NCBI GenBank assembly: GCA_963662155.1
Contig: OY759265.1
Coordinates: forward strand, 38,524,048 to 38,588,047
From: Lamellibrachia columna
Lineage: Eukaryota > Annelida > Polychaeta > Sabellida > Siboglinidae
Direction: 5' to 3'
DNA: 64,000 nucleotides
Of the stretch, positions 13,020 to 24,527 are shown one piece after another; the first letter of the stretch is position 1, and every line of letters starts with the position of its first letter. A program made the translations under genes and the position numbers. The notes beneath the pieces are model-generated. The model was not told the DNA's origin, did no database searches, and worked only from the letters and a program-made list of their open reading frames with translations.

Positions 13020-13345
13020 CAGCCGCCATTATTTGGCGCGCGTTGCCAGTCCGCAGGTGGTTATGCGCTAAAAAGTCGACTGAACCAGACGACACGGCAG
13101 TGGCGACGGCGGCGACGGCGCATTGTTCGCGCCATCTGCGTCCAAGATCAATTACTCGAGAAAGTAATGAATAATTGACAGGCCTCCGCTAGGCAGGTGA
13201 CACAACATAGTCCCCGCTGATTATTTTAGATTGATCGAGCTAATCGGTTGTCTACGACTGGCGGTCGCTGTCGGCAAGCGGTGGCGAGACGAAAGGCCCG
13301 ATAATTCTAGTGGGAGAGGGAGCCGCTCGCCGAAATGTGGCAAAT
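13020..13345. other. Unique GC-rich block, possible regulatory element
   Basis: This non-repetitive block is CpG-containing and sits between AT-rich flanks. It holds homeodomain-type ATTA/TAAT words around 13150-13185 and a CTCF-like word (minus strand, GCAGATGGCGCGAA at about 13128-13141). There is no credible open frame. I infer a possible enhancer or insulator from composition alone. Confidence 0.3.
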
Positions 13346-13548
13346 ATTTATGTCGGGTATCGCTGCACCGATGCACCACCAATACAGAAAACAATGCGAA
13401 ATAAAAACACGACAACATACGTCGCAACAAACACAGAAATGTTTTAAAGACATTAAACATTTTCACAAAGTTTTGGAAGTGTTCTTGAAAATAATTTTTT
13501 TTTTTATGTTGTGTACATTTAAAATCATTTTAGAAAATCGTTTTATAA

Positions 13549-13595
13549 ACACACACACGCACACACGCACTCACGCACACACGCACACACACTCG
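13549..13595. repeat. Short imperfect (AC)n
   Basis: About 47 bp of AC repeats with CG interruptions, following AT-rich sequence. From 13600 to 14230 the sequence is AT-rich with no gene recognised. Confidence 0.85.
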
Positions 13596-14232
13596 CCTAT
13601 GTAAAATTGTACATATAAGTCAGAAACATTACAAAAGAGACACAACTAGGCTAAATCATGTATAATAACAAAGCCAACTGCCAACAAATTGTTAAGAAAT
13701 TCAACTGTCTCCAGGCATAAAAGTACTAACTTGGTAAGATAATATAATAATAGTAACTTTTTATGAATGCATAATAACATATATAAGATAATAAAAAAAT
13801 ATCAGCAAACATAATCATGTTTTTAATACATAAGAAAAAATATGTCCACAAAAGTCACGAAAATGTTTTTGAAAATGTTATAATAATATTAAAATGTTGG
13901 GTCTTGGAAATTGTTTAAATATTTGTTTATGTTTTATTAAAACACACATATACAGTTCGTTTTTTCTTGGCTGACAGAGGTTGGAGTTGGTGTGTAATGG
14001 ACGCGTTATCTCTCTTTCAAACACAGCCGCCAACTATCCTCTAGTGAACAGTAGTCTACGTAAGTACGTCCCTTGCTGGTTCAGAACCTTTACACAAGCA
14101 TAACGTCTGTAGCTGGCTCGCTAGACGCACACAGGAAGCATTTTCCAAGAGGGATTTGGCTGATGTATGTATTTCGTTCCTGAAGGTGCGATGTGTACTG
14201 GGCTGACACGTCCCAACATCCATTAGTCATAT

Positions 14233-14570
14233 ATCTGTGAGAAAATGGTCAACATATTCAGCAAGGAGGAACTCTATTTATAAAATATGTATGTCTCGGG
14301 GTTAGTGTTTGTGAACTGTGCAAAATGTTAACATACTGTCTGCAGAACTGCCGCAGCAACTGTATAATTGAAATACACCTTATATTATGGAAATAAAAAT
14401 GGTCTTCATTGTTTTTATATATCAGAAATATTGCTGTTGATATTTTATTGAGAAGGTATTTTTGCAAATAGAGCGGTTGTGTAACATGGACAAATAACGA
14501 GACTCTATAACGTAAAACATGTCACTTGTCAGTTCAATGGATTCTTTTATTCAGAAAATGGAATAGTAAG
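14233..14570 (-). repeat. Dispersed repeat family B, unexpanded copy
   Basis: Read on the minus strand, it matches 25285-26325 in order: TCCATTTTCTGAATA, TGAACTGACAAGTGACATG, a single TTATTTGTCCATGTTACACA segment, AATATTTCTGATATATA, AACAATGAAG, TATAATATAAGGTGTATTTC, AGACAGTATGTTAACA, CCGAGACATACATATTTT. Both copies abut a simple repeat at their 5' edge. Function unknown; probably a non-autonomous mobile element. Confidence 0.75.
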
Positions 14571-14913
<343 letters not shown>

Positions 14914-15412
14914 GAGATACAGGAAAATTCCAAAAAGAAAGTTATAGACAGAACAATACTCTAGCAGCCGAGGGGGGTAACCCCTTTTTGCCTGATATAG
15001 TTTTTCTTTGGTGATTATTTATCTCAAGCATGTATATAATGACAGGGAGTTCTCACCCTTGGGCATTTTGAAAAAAATAAAAAATCGCCGCCAAAATCAA
15101 CTTTTTATCAAATCTTCGCAACCAGACAAGACACAGACATGATTGAAATGTTATTTTATATGTTTCCAGACATGAGGAATTGCGATTCCACCATAATTGA
15201 TATGAACAAACATAAAGAAAACAAGATGGCGGCCTAAAAATGGTTGTCTACTATGCAAATTGTCACATATTTTCAACCAGGTAACGTCTATGTTCGATGA
15301 AAATGGAAATATGAGGAAAAACGAAATCCAATCTCAAGAATGCGCTTAAGGTGGAAGTGTCAAGACGGCTGGGTGAACAAGATGTGCAGGCAGTTCCTCG
15401 ATGGGTGCGCTG

Positions 15413-15596
15413 TCCTCTGGGTAGTGCCTTGGCCAACATCTGGCACTGTAGTCATGTCCAGTATATCCTGCTGCCCTCTGGGTAGTGCCTTGGCCAACAT
15501 CTGGCACTGTAGTCATGTCCAGTATATCCTGCTGCCCTCTGGGTAGTGCCTTGGCCAACATCTGGCACTGTAGTCATGTCCAGTATATCCTGCAAA
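15413..15596. repeat. 61-bp tandem repeat, three copies
   Basis: GGTAGTGCCTTGGCCAACAT and the following 41 bp start at 15420, 15481 and 15542. The array sits in the long-TIR element just upstream of the recognisable coding remnant, where the N-terminal part of the protein would be expected. Confidence 0.92.
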
Positions 15597-15607
15597 GTTC
15601 TAATGGT

Positions 15608-16302
15608 TTCGCCAATTCAAGGATGAAGTATGCTAGATGTCAATGCGGCTGCAGAAGAGCACAGCTCCATCGTCCCAGATCTACTAGCTGCTCAAGGTCT
15701 CACAGGTTGTGATACTGTGGCGTCATACGTTGGCGTTGGCAAGGTTGCAGCTCTGAAAGTTCTGAGACATGACCAACGTTCTCTCAAGTAACTGGGAAAC
15801 ACAGGCGGACCACCGTTTTCGGAAGTAGTGGACCAGGCTACACACTTCATGTTGGCCTGCTACGGTCAGCAAAGATGTCATTCGATGACGGAAGCACGCC
15901 AACAAATGTGGTTTTCTAAAATAAGTAGAAGCAAGGCTTCCGCACCAAAGCTGAGTTCATTACCACCCACAAGTGAAGCGTTCGAACAAAATGTAACCAG
16001 AGCCCATCTGCAAGTAGCAATTTGGCTTATGCTTCGGATCCCAACCCACCTGCACTAGACCCTACATCTTACGGTTGGTCACAGGAGGAGGGGAGTACTG
16101 CGCTAAGTCCAACTACTACCAACTACCCTGACTAAAGCTAAAGCTGATCAAGTGCTCATGTCGGAGTGAAATGCCACGTAGCACGAACAAGTGCAGCTGA
16201 AATAGCTCTGATATGACATTGTGCGCATGCCAGGGTGGACAGGCCTGCCAAGATGAGAGCGGCAAGTACGAAGTACACGATGAAGATGAAGAGGACTGAT
16301 GT
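15608..16302 (+). pseudogene. Broken element gene: FEN-like H3TH motif plus CXC tail
   Basis: One frame from 15608 reads MVSPIQG, stop, SMLDVNAAAEEHSS, then GLTGCDTVASYVGVGK and VAALKVLRHDQRSL. The GCDT...GxGKxxAL pattern resembles the helix-hairpin-helix (H3TH) of FEN/XPG-type PIN nucleases. After an in-frame TAA at 15789 it continues VVDQATHFMLACYGQ, MTEARQQMWFSKI and KASAPKLSSLPPTSEAFEQN. A frameshift near 16022-16030 is needed to reach YASDPNPPALDPTSYGW. A damaged cysteine-rich tail follows at about 16150-16300 (MTLCACQGGQACQDE, ending in an acidic DEDEED before a stop), like a Tesmin/TSO1 CXC domain. The upstream PIN part is absent. It lies between the inverted repeats and so is probably the element's own gene. 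At least two stops and two frameshifts make it inactive. The family link is inferred from motifs. Confidence 0.7.
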
Positions 16303-16681
16303 TTACAAAGGTAAGAATTTCACGAAATGCTGATCTTATGTAATTCTCCTCATATGATAACACATGGTAAATCATTTTTTATATTCTTACGTTTTTTTGT
16401 TCGCGGAACATGAAATATAGGCTTTTTCGCATGGTCGGCAACCATTTGTAGCATACTTATGGTCGCCATCTTGTTTTCTTTACATTTTTTCATATCAATT
16501 ATGGTGGAACCGAATTCCTCATGTCTGGAAATGTTTTTAAAATTTTTAAAAAATGTTCAAGGGTGAGAACTTCACACCCCCTGGATGTCATTATATACAT
16601 GCTAGAGATGAATAATCACCAAAGAAAAAACTATATCAGGCAAAAAGGGGTTATGTCAAAAAAATGTCCTTTGGCTGCCGG

Positions 16682-17360
16682 ACTACAAGGACAGAATTGG
16701 AATTGTTTTTCTCACACAGAGGAAATCTTCTGGCTGTGAACTACTTCCCGGCCGAGAAAAAGGAATTATTTGTTTAACCGCACATCTCTTCTATTAACTG
16801 CTTCTTTTTGGCAACACGTTTTGTCACTTATTTTAATTCATAAACGTCTTTGTGTTTCGATGTAGTTTGTGTGCGAACAACATTGTATTGCAATTGTGAG
16901 TTGAAACTAGCATTTTTTATTAAACAATTGGTTATTTGATCCAATATCGTCCAAACGTGTTCGATAATTATCTTCTTGTAACACATTTCGTGCACATAAA
17001 ATGTACATACTTTGTACAATTCGGCTTCAGGATGTGTTTTTTTTTGAGTACCAAGAGATAACTCATTAATATGCTTACAAGTACAATGGCCAGAATATGA
17101 AACATTCATTGGCTTTTAAGATCAAATGAAATTTCAGACGGCAGTTCGCGTAGGCGGGTAATGGAACTGTTATGCAGACTACGATTATGTAGAAACTAAA
17201 CATGGGAAATAACAACAATAATAATAATAACAATAGTAATAATAATAATAATAAGCTGTTTACTGCAACGTTTTCATTGCTACTATGCAACGTTGTTAAT
17301 TTTTTTAATGAATGTTGTCGTCAAAGGCAACGACACTACTTAGTTCGACTATAAGGCAGG
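16682..17360. other. AT-rich stretch with short (AAT/AAC)n
   Basis: No gene recognised. A trinucleotide run (AAC, AAT) lies at 17209-17254 and gives a poly-leucine frame on the minus strand. Confidence 0.5.
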
Positions 17361-17364
17361 TTGT

Positions 17365-17452
17365 CTATCGAGTCCCACGCATTTTTCTATCGAGTCCCAC
17401 GCATTTTTCTATCGAGTCCCACGCATTTTTCTATCGAGTCCCACGCATTTTT
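17365..17452. repeat. 22-bp tandem repeat, four copies
   Basis: CTATCGAGTCCCACGCATTT plus TT repeats four times perfectly. From 17460 to 17915 no gene is recognised. Confidence 0.95.
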
Positions 17453-17918
17453 CATCAGCTAGAAGTAATAACAGAATATGCAATTTACTGGTCTATTTTT
17501 GCCACTGACCTTTAATATTCTACTTAGTAAATTATCTCCTGGGGATATATTCAAAGTACGCAATGCCGGCGTGATTAAAAAGCTTGTGTTTCGCAACAAC
17601 ATTTTTAATAATCCGTGCTGGGTGTAGATAAGATCAGCATTCTGTATCAATATTTTGTCACAAGGTCGAACTATGCCCGAATTGTGCATCGTACAAATGT
17701 AAATGATTCGTGAGGGCTATCTGCAATTCTACATCTTGCCTTCGTGGTCAAACGCATGGGTAATTATCATGTTAACATATGCGTCCTACTTTTTTAGCCT
17801 ATCAAATGTTTCAAGCTGTGATCTTATTATTTGAACATACCATCAGGCAGGAGTTATCACCCAGACACGTAAACAGCTATTCGCTTTCTCATCTGCTCAC
17901 CATACTCCAGTTAGGAAT

Positions 17919-18060
17919 TCAAGTGACACTAGAACTCCTGTCAGTGTGGTGAGAAATCAACTTCCTCCATTCTGTGAGGTTCTTGCACCGTTCAGTTCTG
18001 AATTTGAGGCTGGTGTTCTTTCCCTCCAGGTGGCTGCTGATGTTGTTGATCCACCGTAAC
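17919..18060 (-). pseudogene. LINE reverse-transcriptase C-terminus
   Basis: On the minus strand the frame reads GRPRLRWINNISSHLEGK, then NTSLKFRTERCKNLTEWRKL and ISHHTDRSSSVT, then a stop at 17919. GRPRxRW followed by a basic/acidic segment and an EWRKL-type end is the usual C-terminus of APE-type LINE ORF2 proteins. The rest of the ORF is missing: upstream on the minus strand there is only the tandem array made from the same codons. It is a 3' remnant of a LINE. Confidence 0.72.
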
Positions 18061-19005
18061 CTGGGCCTTCCTCTCAGTCTCGTTCCGTCCAGGTGGCTGC
18101 TGATGTTGTTGATCCGTCGTAACCTGGGCCTTCCTCTCAGTCTCTTTCCCTCCAGGTGGCTGCTGATGTTGTTGATCCACCGTAACCTGGGCCTTCCTCT
18201 CAGTCTCGTTCCGTCCAGGTGGCTGCTGATGTTGTTGATCCGTCGTAACCTGGGCCTTCCTCTCAGTCTCTTTCCCTCCAGGTGGCCGCTGATGTTGTTG
18301 ATCCTTCGTAACCTGGGTCTTCCTCTCAGTCTCTTTCCCTCCAGGTGGCCGCTGATGTTGTTGATCCTTCGTAACCTGGGCCTTCCTCTCAGTCTCTTTC
18401 CCTCCAGGTGGCCGCTGATGTTGTTGATCCTTCGTAACCTGGGCCTTCCTCTCAGTCTCTTTCCCTCCAGGTGGCCGCTGATGTTGTTGATCCTTCGTAA
18501 CCTGGGCCTTCCTCTCAGTCTCTTTCCCTCCAGGTGGCCGCTGATGTTGTTGATCCTTCGTAACCTGGGCCTTCCTCTCAGTCTCTTTCCCTCCAGGTGG
18601 CCGCTGATGTTGTTGATCCTTCGTAACCTGGGCCTTCCTCTCAGTCTCTTTCTCTCCAGGTGGCCGCTGATGTTGTTGATCCTTCGTAACCTGGGCCTTC
18701 CTCTCAGTCTCTTTCCCTCCAGGTGGCCGCTGATGTTGTTGATCCTTCGTAACCTGGGCCTTCCTCTCAGTCTCTTTCCCTCCAGGTGGCCGCTGATGTT
18801 GTTGATCCTTCGTAACCTGGGCCTTCCTCTTAGTCTCTTTCTCTCCAGGTGGCCGCTGATGTTGTTGATCCTTCGTAACCTGGGCCTTCCTCTCAGTCTC
18901 TTTCCCTCCAGGTGGCCGCTGATGTTGTTGATCCATCGTAACCTGGGCCTTCCTCTCAGTCTCTTTCTCTCCAGGTGGCTGCTGATGTTGTTGATCCATC
19001 GTAAT
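18010..19005. repeat. 63-bp minisatellite (~16 copies) made from LINE codons
   Basis: The period is 63 bp, exactly 21 codons. The minus-strand frame repeats KRLRGRPRLRRINNISGHLEG, the LINE C-terminal motif found once more at the array's end. The plus strand is also open for about 380 codons. The left end (about 18028-18280) has a dimeric 126-bp pattern: units alternate CCACCGTAACC with TCGTTCCGTCC and CCGTCGTAACC with TCTTTCCCTCC. The right units are nearly uniform. Every unit carries CTCCAGGTGGCYGCTGATG, which resembles a CTCF core. Confidence 0.95.
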
Positions 19006-19009
19006 CGCA

Positions 19010-20095
19010 TCTGCTATACTACTTCACTTACTATATACAGTACACATTTGATTTCCCCGGATAATATGTTTCCATTTTTTGCAATGCATCGTCAACAATT
19101 AGGTAATAATAGTTGATGTAGTAAACTATTCTGCAATAAATGGTAGTGTAGTTGCCCAATAAGCATAACTATCAATGGCCTGTCGTAGCCCTCGGAAATC
19201 CTTGCATTTTCGTCAGCAGGGTGTAGTGAACTAACATATGTATAAAACAATTCAATCATAGGCAACGAAATCGTAAACTCCTCCTAAACGCTTTGCATCT
19301 AGGTCGCCAAACATTCAGGGCCTCGTCTCCGACCATCTACGCTCATCTTCAGGGGCTCATCCGTGCTTTGTTGCTATGCGAATAATTAAGTAATTACGTA
19401 TTCACAACGTCATGTGTATTTTCGTCGATTGTCCCAAGTTAAGTAACACAAGAGCAATGTGTGGCTAGACGTTACTGTAACTGCCAGTATTACGTCGCAA
19501 TTTCGAGAGTTGGATTTCATAGAATCCATCAAGATATTGACTGGCAACATTAAATACAAAGGCATCTATAGATGGGTGTGTATGTGTGTGAATCGTGTTA
19601 GATATAGTTATTGTGACAGTCACTTACCAACTACCAAATTGTCCTGTTCGGAGGATGTGTATTTTGCTAATCTGCCTAATTAACCATTGGCATTGCCAAT
19701 CATGTTTTATTGTCCAATGCATATACGAGTCATCTCAACTGCTCAACAAATTATGAGGGAGAACCCATTAATCTTCTTCACGTATGCCCGTCTTCAGAAA
19801 TCTAAGCTGGGTGCATCTGCCGAACATTTTGCGATTGGTCAACGGCTAAATCAATCATCATTTCAATTGATTTTTCAGCAGATTTCATTGGTTTATCCGA
19901 TTAACGGAACAAAACTAATTTCATAGCTGTAGTGACCGATCCTCCGTGAGGTACAATAAAGCATCAGGCATCAGCTCTGGTTCACGATTACATTACAATG
20001 GGTAATTAAGTTGTTATTCTCTTACAATTGGTAATTAAGTTGTTATTCTCTTTTATTTGTTATTGTTCTCTCAGTATTTACTACCTGATTACCAA
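19010..20095. other. Stretch with no recognised gene
   Basis: Unique-looking AT-rich sequence. Frames at 19459-19683 and 19687-19926 are open but have no motif I recognise. A 25-bp direct duplication (TTAAGTTGTTATTCTCTT-like) occurs at about 20000-20050. Confidence 0.4.
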
Positions 20096-20097
20096 CT

Positions 20098-21308
20098 TTC
20101 TCTCTCTGGCTCTCCCTCCCTCCCTCCCTCCATCCCTCCCTCCCTCCCTCACTCCTCCCCTCCCTCCCCCTCTCTCTCCCTCCCCCTCCCTCGCTTTCTC
20201 TCTTCCTCCCGCTCTCTCTCCTCCTCTCTATCTCCCCTTCTCTATCTCTTTCTCTCTCCCTCTCTCTCTCTCTCTCTCCCCCTCTCTCTATGTATATCTA
20301 TCTCTTTCCCCCTCTCTCTATATCTATCTATATATCTCTCTCCCCCCTCTCTCTATGTCTATCTCTCTCTCCCCCCTCTCTCTATGTCTATCTATCTCCC
20401 TCCCCCCTCTCTCTATGTCTATCTCTCTCTCTCCCCCCTCTCTCTCTCTCTCTCTGTCTATCTATCTCTCTCTCTCCTCTCTCTCTCTATGCCTATCTAT
20501 CTCTCTCCACTCTCTCTATATCTATCTATCTCTCTCCCCCCTCTCTTTCTATGTCTATCTATCTCTCTCCACCCTCTCTTTCTCTATGTATATCTATCTC
20601 TCTCTCCCCCCCTCTCTCTCTCTATCTCTCTCCCCCCTCTCTCTCTCTATGTCTATCTATCTCTCTCCCCTCTCTTTCTCTATGCCTATCTATCTATCTC
20701 CCCCCCCCCTCTCTCTCTATGTCTATCTATCTCTCTCTCCCCTCTCTCTATGTCTATCTATCTCTCTCTCCCCTCTCTCTATCTATCTCTCCCCTCTCTC
20801 TCTCTCTCTCTATGTCTATCTATCTCTCTCTCCCCTCTCTCTATGTCTATCTATCTCTCCCCCCTCTCTCTCTATCTCACTCCCCTCTCTCTCTATGTCT
20901 ATCTATCTCTCCCCCCCCCTCTCTCTCTCTCTCTCTGTCTATCTATCTCTCTCCCCTCTCTTTCTCTATGCCTATCTATCTATCTCCCCCCTCTCTCTAT
21001 GTCTATCTATCTCTGTCCCCCTCTCTCTATGTCTATCTATCTCTCTCCCCCTCTCTCTATGTCTATCTATCTCTGTCCCCCTCTCTCTATGTCTATCTAT
21101 CTCTCTCCCCCCTCTCTCTATGTCTATCTATCTCTCTCCCCCCTCTCTCTATGTCTATCTATCTCTCTCCCCCCTCTCTCTATGTCTATCTATCTCTCTC
21201 CCCCCTCTATCTATGTCTATCTATCTCTGTCCCCCTCTCTCTATGTCTATCTATCTCTCTCCCCCCTCTCTCTATGTCTATCTATCTCTGTCCCCCCCTC
21301 TATCTCTA
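20098..21308. repeat. CT-rich 1.2-kb tract with 30-31 bp units
   Basis: It starts as CCCT/CTCT simple sequence and becomes a tandem array of GTCTATCTATCTCTCTCCCC plus CTCTCTCTAT (30-31 bp). From about 21001 to 21310 units with CTCTGTCCCC and CTCTCTCCCC partly alternate. The strand is almost purely pyrimidine apart from TATG and TATC words. Three plus-strand frames of 339 to 454 codons are translations of this tract (SLSLS, YLSLSPL) and are not genes. Confidence 0.95.
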
Positions 21309-21421
21309 GTAACGATTCCGCTAACATACTTTAATTTTCATTGTACCTTAGGTTTGCTTTACTCACCAACTTACTCACCGACTCACACATAGCATAATAT
21401 TAACATTAAGACCTTTGTTAT

Positions 21422-21422
21422 T

Positions 21423-21472
<50 letters not shown>
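21422..21472. repeat. (AT)n array
   Basis: About 25 AT units directly before the first copy of the 180-bp LINE duplication. Confidence 0.95.
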
Positions 21473-21762
<290 letters not shown>

Positions 21763-22824
21763 GATTTTCCAAAAGCTAACAAAATATATATATATCTAAA
21801 TACTTGATCTCTCAAATGGCTAATGGCTTCAACATCAATAATATCAACATAGAACAAGTGGAAAATATTTTTTTAGGATTGACTTCAGACAAAAACTTAA
21901 ATGGGAAAAAAAAACACTGAAAAATATCAAACAAATGTTCTAAAATTGTCGGTATATTAAACAGATTAATGCATGTTCTACATCTAGAAATAAAAATTAT
22001 TTTATATAATACACTCTACACTAATATTATTTCATTTTAACTGTTGTATCATGTGGGGTTAAAGATAACCGAATGATGAAAATTCGAAAGAAAGCTATGC
22101 GAATTTTAACCTTAAGTAAATACAGTTCACCTACAGAACCACTTAAAAATATATACGTATTTTAAAAATAGATGATATATTAAAGTTACAGGAACTGAAA
22201 TTATATTTTAAATACCTATTAAACTGGAAAATAACCCCAAATATACACAAGCATAACATAAGGTGTACAACTGATATATACTCATTCAGAACTAAACATG
22301 AATTTGCTAAGAGGTGTCTTAGATGTAACTTGCCACATATTATTAATAATACCCTAGAAATAGTTACAGAGAAGATAGGATCTCACAGTTTGCGAGGTTT
22401 TGCAAATTATGCAAAAAAATATTTATTACAAAGATATGAAGATACGTGTTCAATACTAAACTGCTATATTTGCTATAAAAATTTACTAAATCGCTAATAC
22501 ATATACGAATGTATGAATACTATCACAATTTATACTACATATTATCACACATATTTCTATATCTACACTCGAACATTCATGGATTCTCTTTCTCCTTCTG
22601 CACACATGCACTGTCATAACCGTTTTGTATAAATGAGCTAGTTAATTATAAAGCATAATTAGTGGCTCCTTTGAGGGTGACTGTAAAGTCTTTATAGGAG
22701 TCACTGACCCATTATTAAGTTATATTGTGTTTGTATTTTCATGAACATATTAATGCATATTATGTTTCTATCACTAAATTTGTATTGTGTTGTAAACGTG
22801 GTCAAAATAAACTTTCTTTTTCTT

Positions 22825-23027
22825 GTTCTCTCTCTCTCTCCTCTCTCTTTCTTCTCCTCCTCCTTTCTCTCTTTCACTCTCTCTCCTCCCCTTTCTCTCT
22901 CTTTCTACTTTCTCCTCTTTATCTTCCCCCCCCTCTCACTCTCCTCTCTCTCTCTTCTCTCTCTTTCCTCTTCCTCTCCCTCCTCTCTCTCTCTCTTTCT
23001 CTCTCTCTCTCTATATATATATATATG

Positions 23028-23083
<56 letters not shown>
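22825..23083. repeat. CT-rich tract followed by (AT)n
   Basis: About 185 bp of TCTC/CCTC simple sequence runs directly into about 75 bp of AT repeats with ATGT interruptions. From 23084 to 23720 no gene is recognised. Confidence 0.93.
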
Positions 23084-23084
<1 letters not shown>

Positions 23085-23721
23085 TATCCGTAAGTAAGTT
23101 AGTCCATTTAATACCAAAACGATGTGCTGCTTAATTATATCTAATAGTCATACAACCAATTATTAACTAAGTTATTGTGACAATTGCATGTGCTAGGTGC
23201 AGTATATAAGACATACAAACAAAAACGTTGTTTCTTTTACTTGTAGCTCCTCTGCCTTGTAACTTTCTTAGACAACACACAATAGGGCAGTCTCAATTTG
23301 GCGCCCTACACTTAATATAGTAGGGTTGGACAAAGCGGACTGTGAAACCTCGATAAACGGCAATTATTTTGTTTTAAATTCTGTACGACAAAGTATAGAT
23401 CTATAATGCGATGCACTACGACTGCTTTTCAAATCGCAACATGTTGCAGAAATCACAACATATTGTTAACACAAATATTGGTGATTTGTATATAAACAAA
23501 TCTATACCAGTTTGAACCAATGCTATGTGCATCAATATACTTCGGTCACTGATCTCGAGCGTGATTAATATAAGTGCCACCATAGATGGAATATCTCCCT
23601 CTTTACACCTGATAAGAGCAGGTGTTTATTTGTGCTGACAGGTCTGGCATTTTGTATTTTGTAGGTAATGTTACCACACTTCATTCCTCTCTAACAATGG
23701 CATGCATTATGTCAGGTGAAA

Positions 23722-24056
23722 TTGATTGACTGATTACAATTATTGTTGGTTGATTGACTGATTGATTGGTTGACTGACTGACTGACTGACTAACTGAATA
23801 ACTGACTGACTAGCAAGCTGATTGACTGGCAAGCTGACTGACTGACTAACTGACTAAATGGCTAAATGACTGACTGGTTGGTTGGTTAATAAAATGAATG
23901 AGGTAGCCTAGAATTTGCCCTAGTTGCTTGATTGACTGATTGATTGGTTGACTGACTGACTAACTGACTAACTCACAGACTTGCAGGCTGATTGACTGAC
24001 TGACTAACTGACTTACTAACTGGTTGGTTGGTTAATAAAAATCGATGAGATAGCCT
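23722..24056. repeat. TGAC/TGAT tetranucleotide region, duplicated block
   Basis: A block beginning TTGATTGACTGATTGATTGG, running through GACT repeats and ending GGTTGGTTGGTTAATAAAA then GATAGCCTAG or GGTAGCCTAG, is present twice (about 23750-23913 and 23928-24056). A degenerate tetranucleotide array was therefore duplicated together with its unique tail. Confidence 0.85.
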
Positions 24057-24136
24057 AGGTTGACCGTGATTTCCTATTTATCACATGGTCGGCTTTCTTA
24101 TGTCATTTTTTCTACCATAACATCAACTTGTAAATA

Positions 24137-24527
24137 ATGCAAATAACTGCTCTCGTGAAGAACGGTTCCGAGAGATGTTTAAGTAAAATCATTGACCAAC
24201 TCCAGATTACTTGCAACTTGGCCAACATCGAGAAAAACAAAACCTTTGTTTGCATGAACTGTACAGCTCCCTCCAGTGGATCTCCGCGAGACAATGACGT
24301 CTTCGTTTGGCAGGTGCTGCGTCGTGACGAAGTAGCAAGCGACGTTTTACTATGGAAGCCTGATGATCTTCGGAGAAGAGTTTGCCAAAACACAACTCTG
24401 TGAGAGATCATTGAGAAGGACACCAGACTCAGTGGAGCTCACCTGATAATCGCCATGACAAAACATGACCACTGGGAAGAACATATTATGTCACAACGTA
24501 AAGTGGATGACAACAGAAAAGTAAGTG
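24137..24527 (+). pseudogene. Unrecognised exon-like frame with one stop
   Basis: A frame of 88 codons reads KTFVCMNCTAPSSGSPRDND, VFVWQVLRRDEVASDVLLW and KPDDLRRRVCQNTTL. After a single TGA at 24401 the same frame continues EIIEKDTRLSGAHLIIAMTK, HDHWEEHIMSQ and RKVDDNRK, then meets a good donor (AAA|GTAAGT at 24522). The amino-acid composition is normal and protein-like, unlike its surroundings. I do not recognise the family. It could be a decayed host exon or an internal exon of a mobile element. The end with the donor is triplicated downstream. Confidence 0.35.

Larger units (their letters stand above)
14963..16681 (+). mobile_element. 1.7-kb DNA element with ~260-bp inverted repeats
   Basis: The left end (about 14963-15250) and right end (about 16430-16681) are inverted copies of each other. 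Both run GCAGCC, TAACCCCTTTTTGCCTGATA, TAGT, TTTCTTTGGTGATTATT, CATGTATATAATGACA, TTCTCACCCTTG, TTCCAGACATGAGGAATT, CCACCATAATTGATATGAA, AAAGAAAACAAGATGGCG. Divergence between the arms is modest, with a few indels. The interior carries a broken coding sequence and a 61-bp triplication. Long inverted ends with an internal gene indicate a DNA transposon-like or fold-back element. The superfamily is not recognised. I could not find a clear target-site duplication. Confidence 0.78.

Noticed and set aside
20028..21392. Open frames of 339-454 codons on the plus strand
   Set aside because: They are translations of a CT-rich tandem tract (SLSLSP, YLSLSPL) in three overlapping frames; no coding signature.
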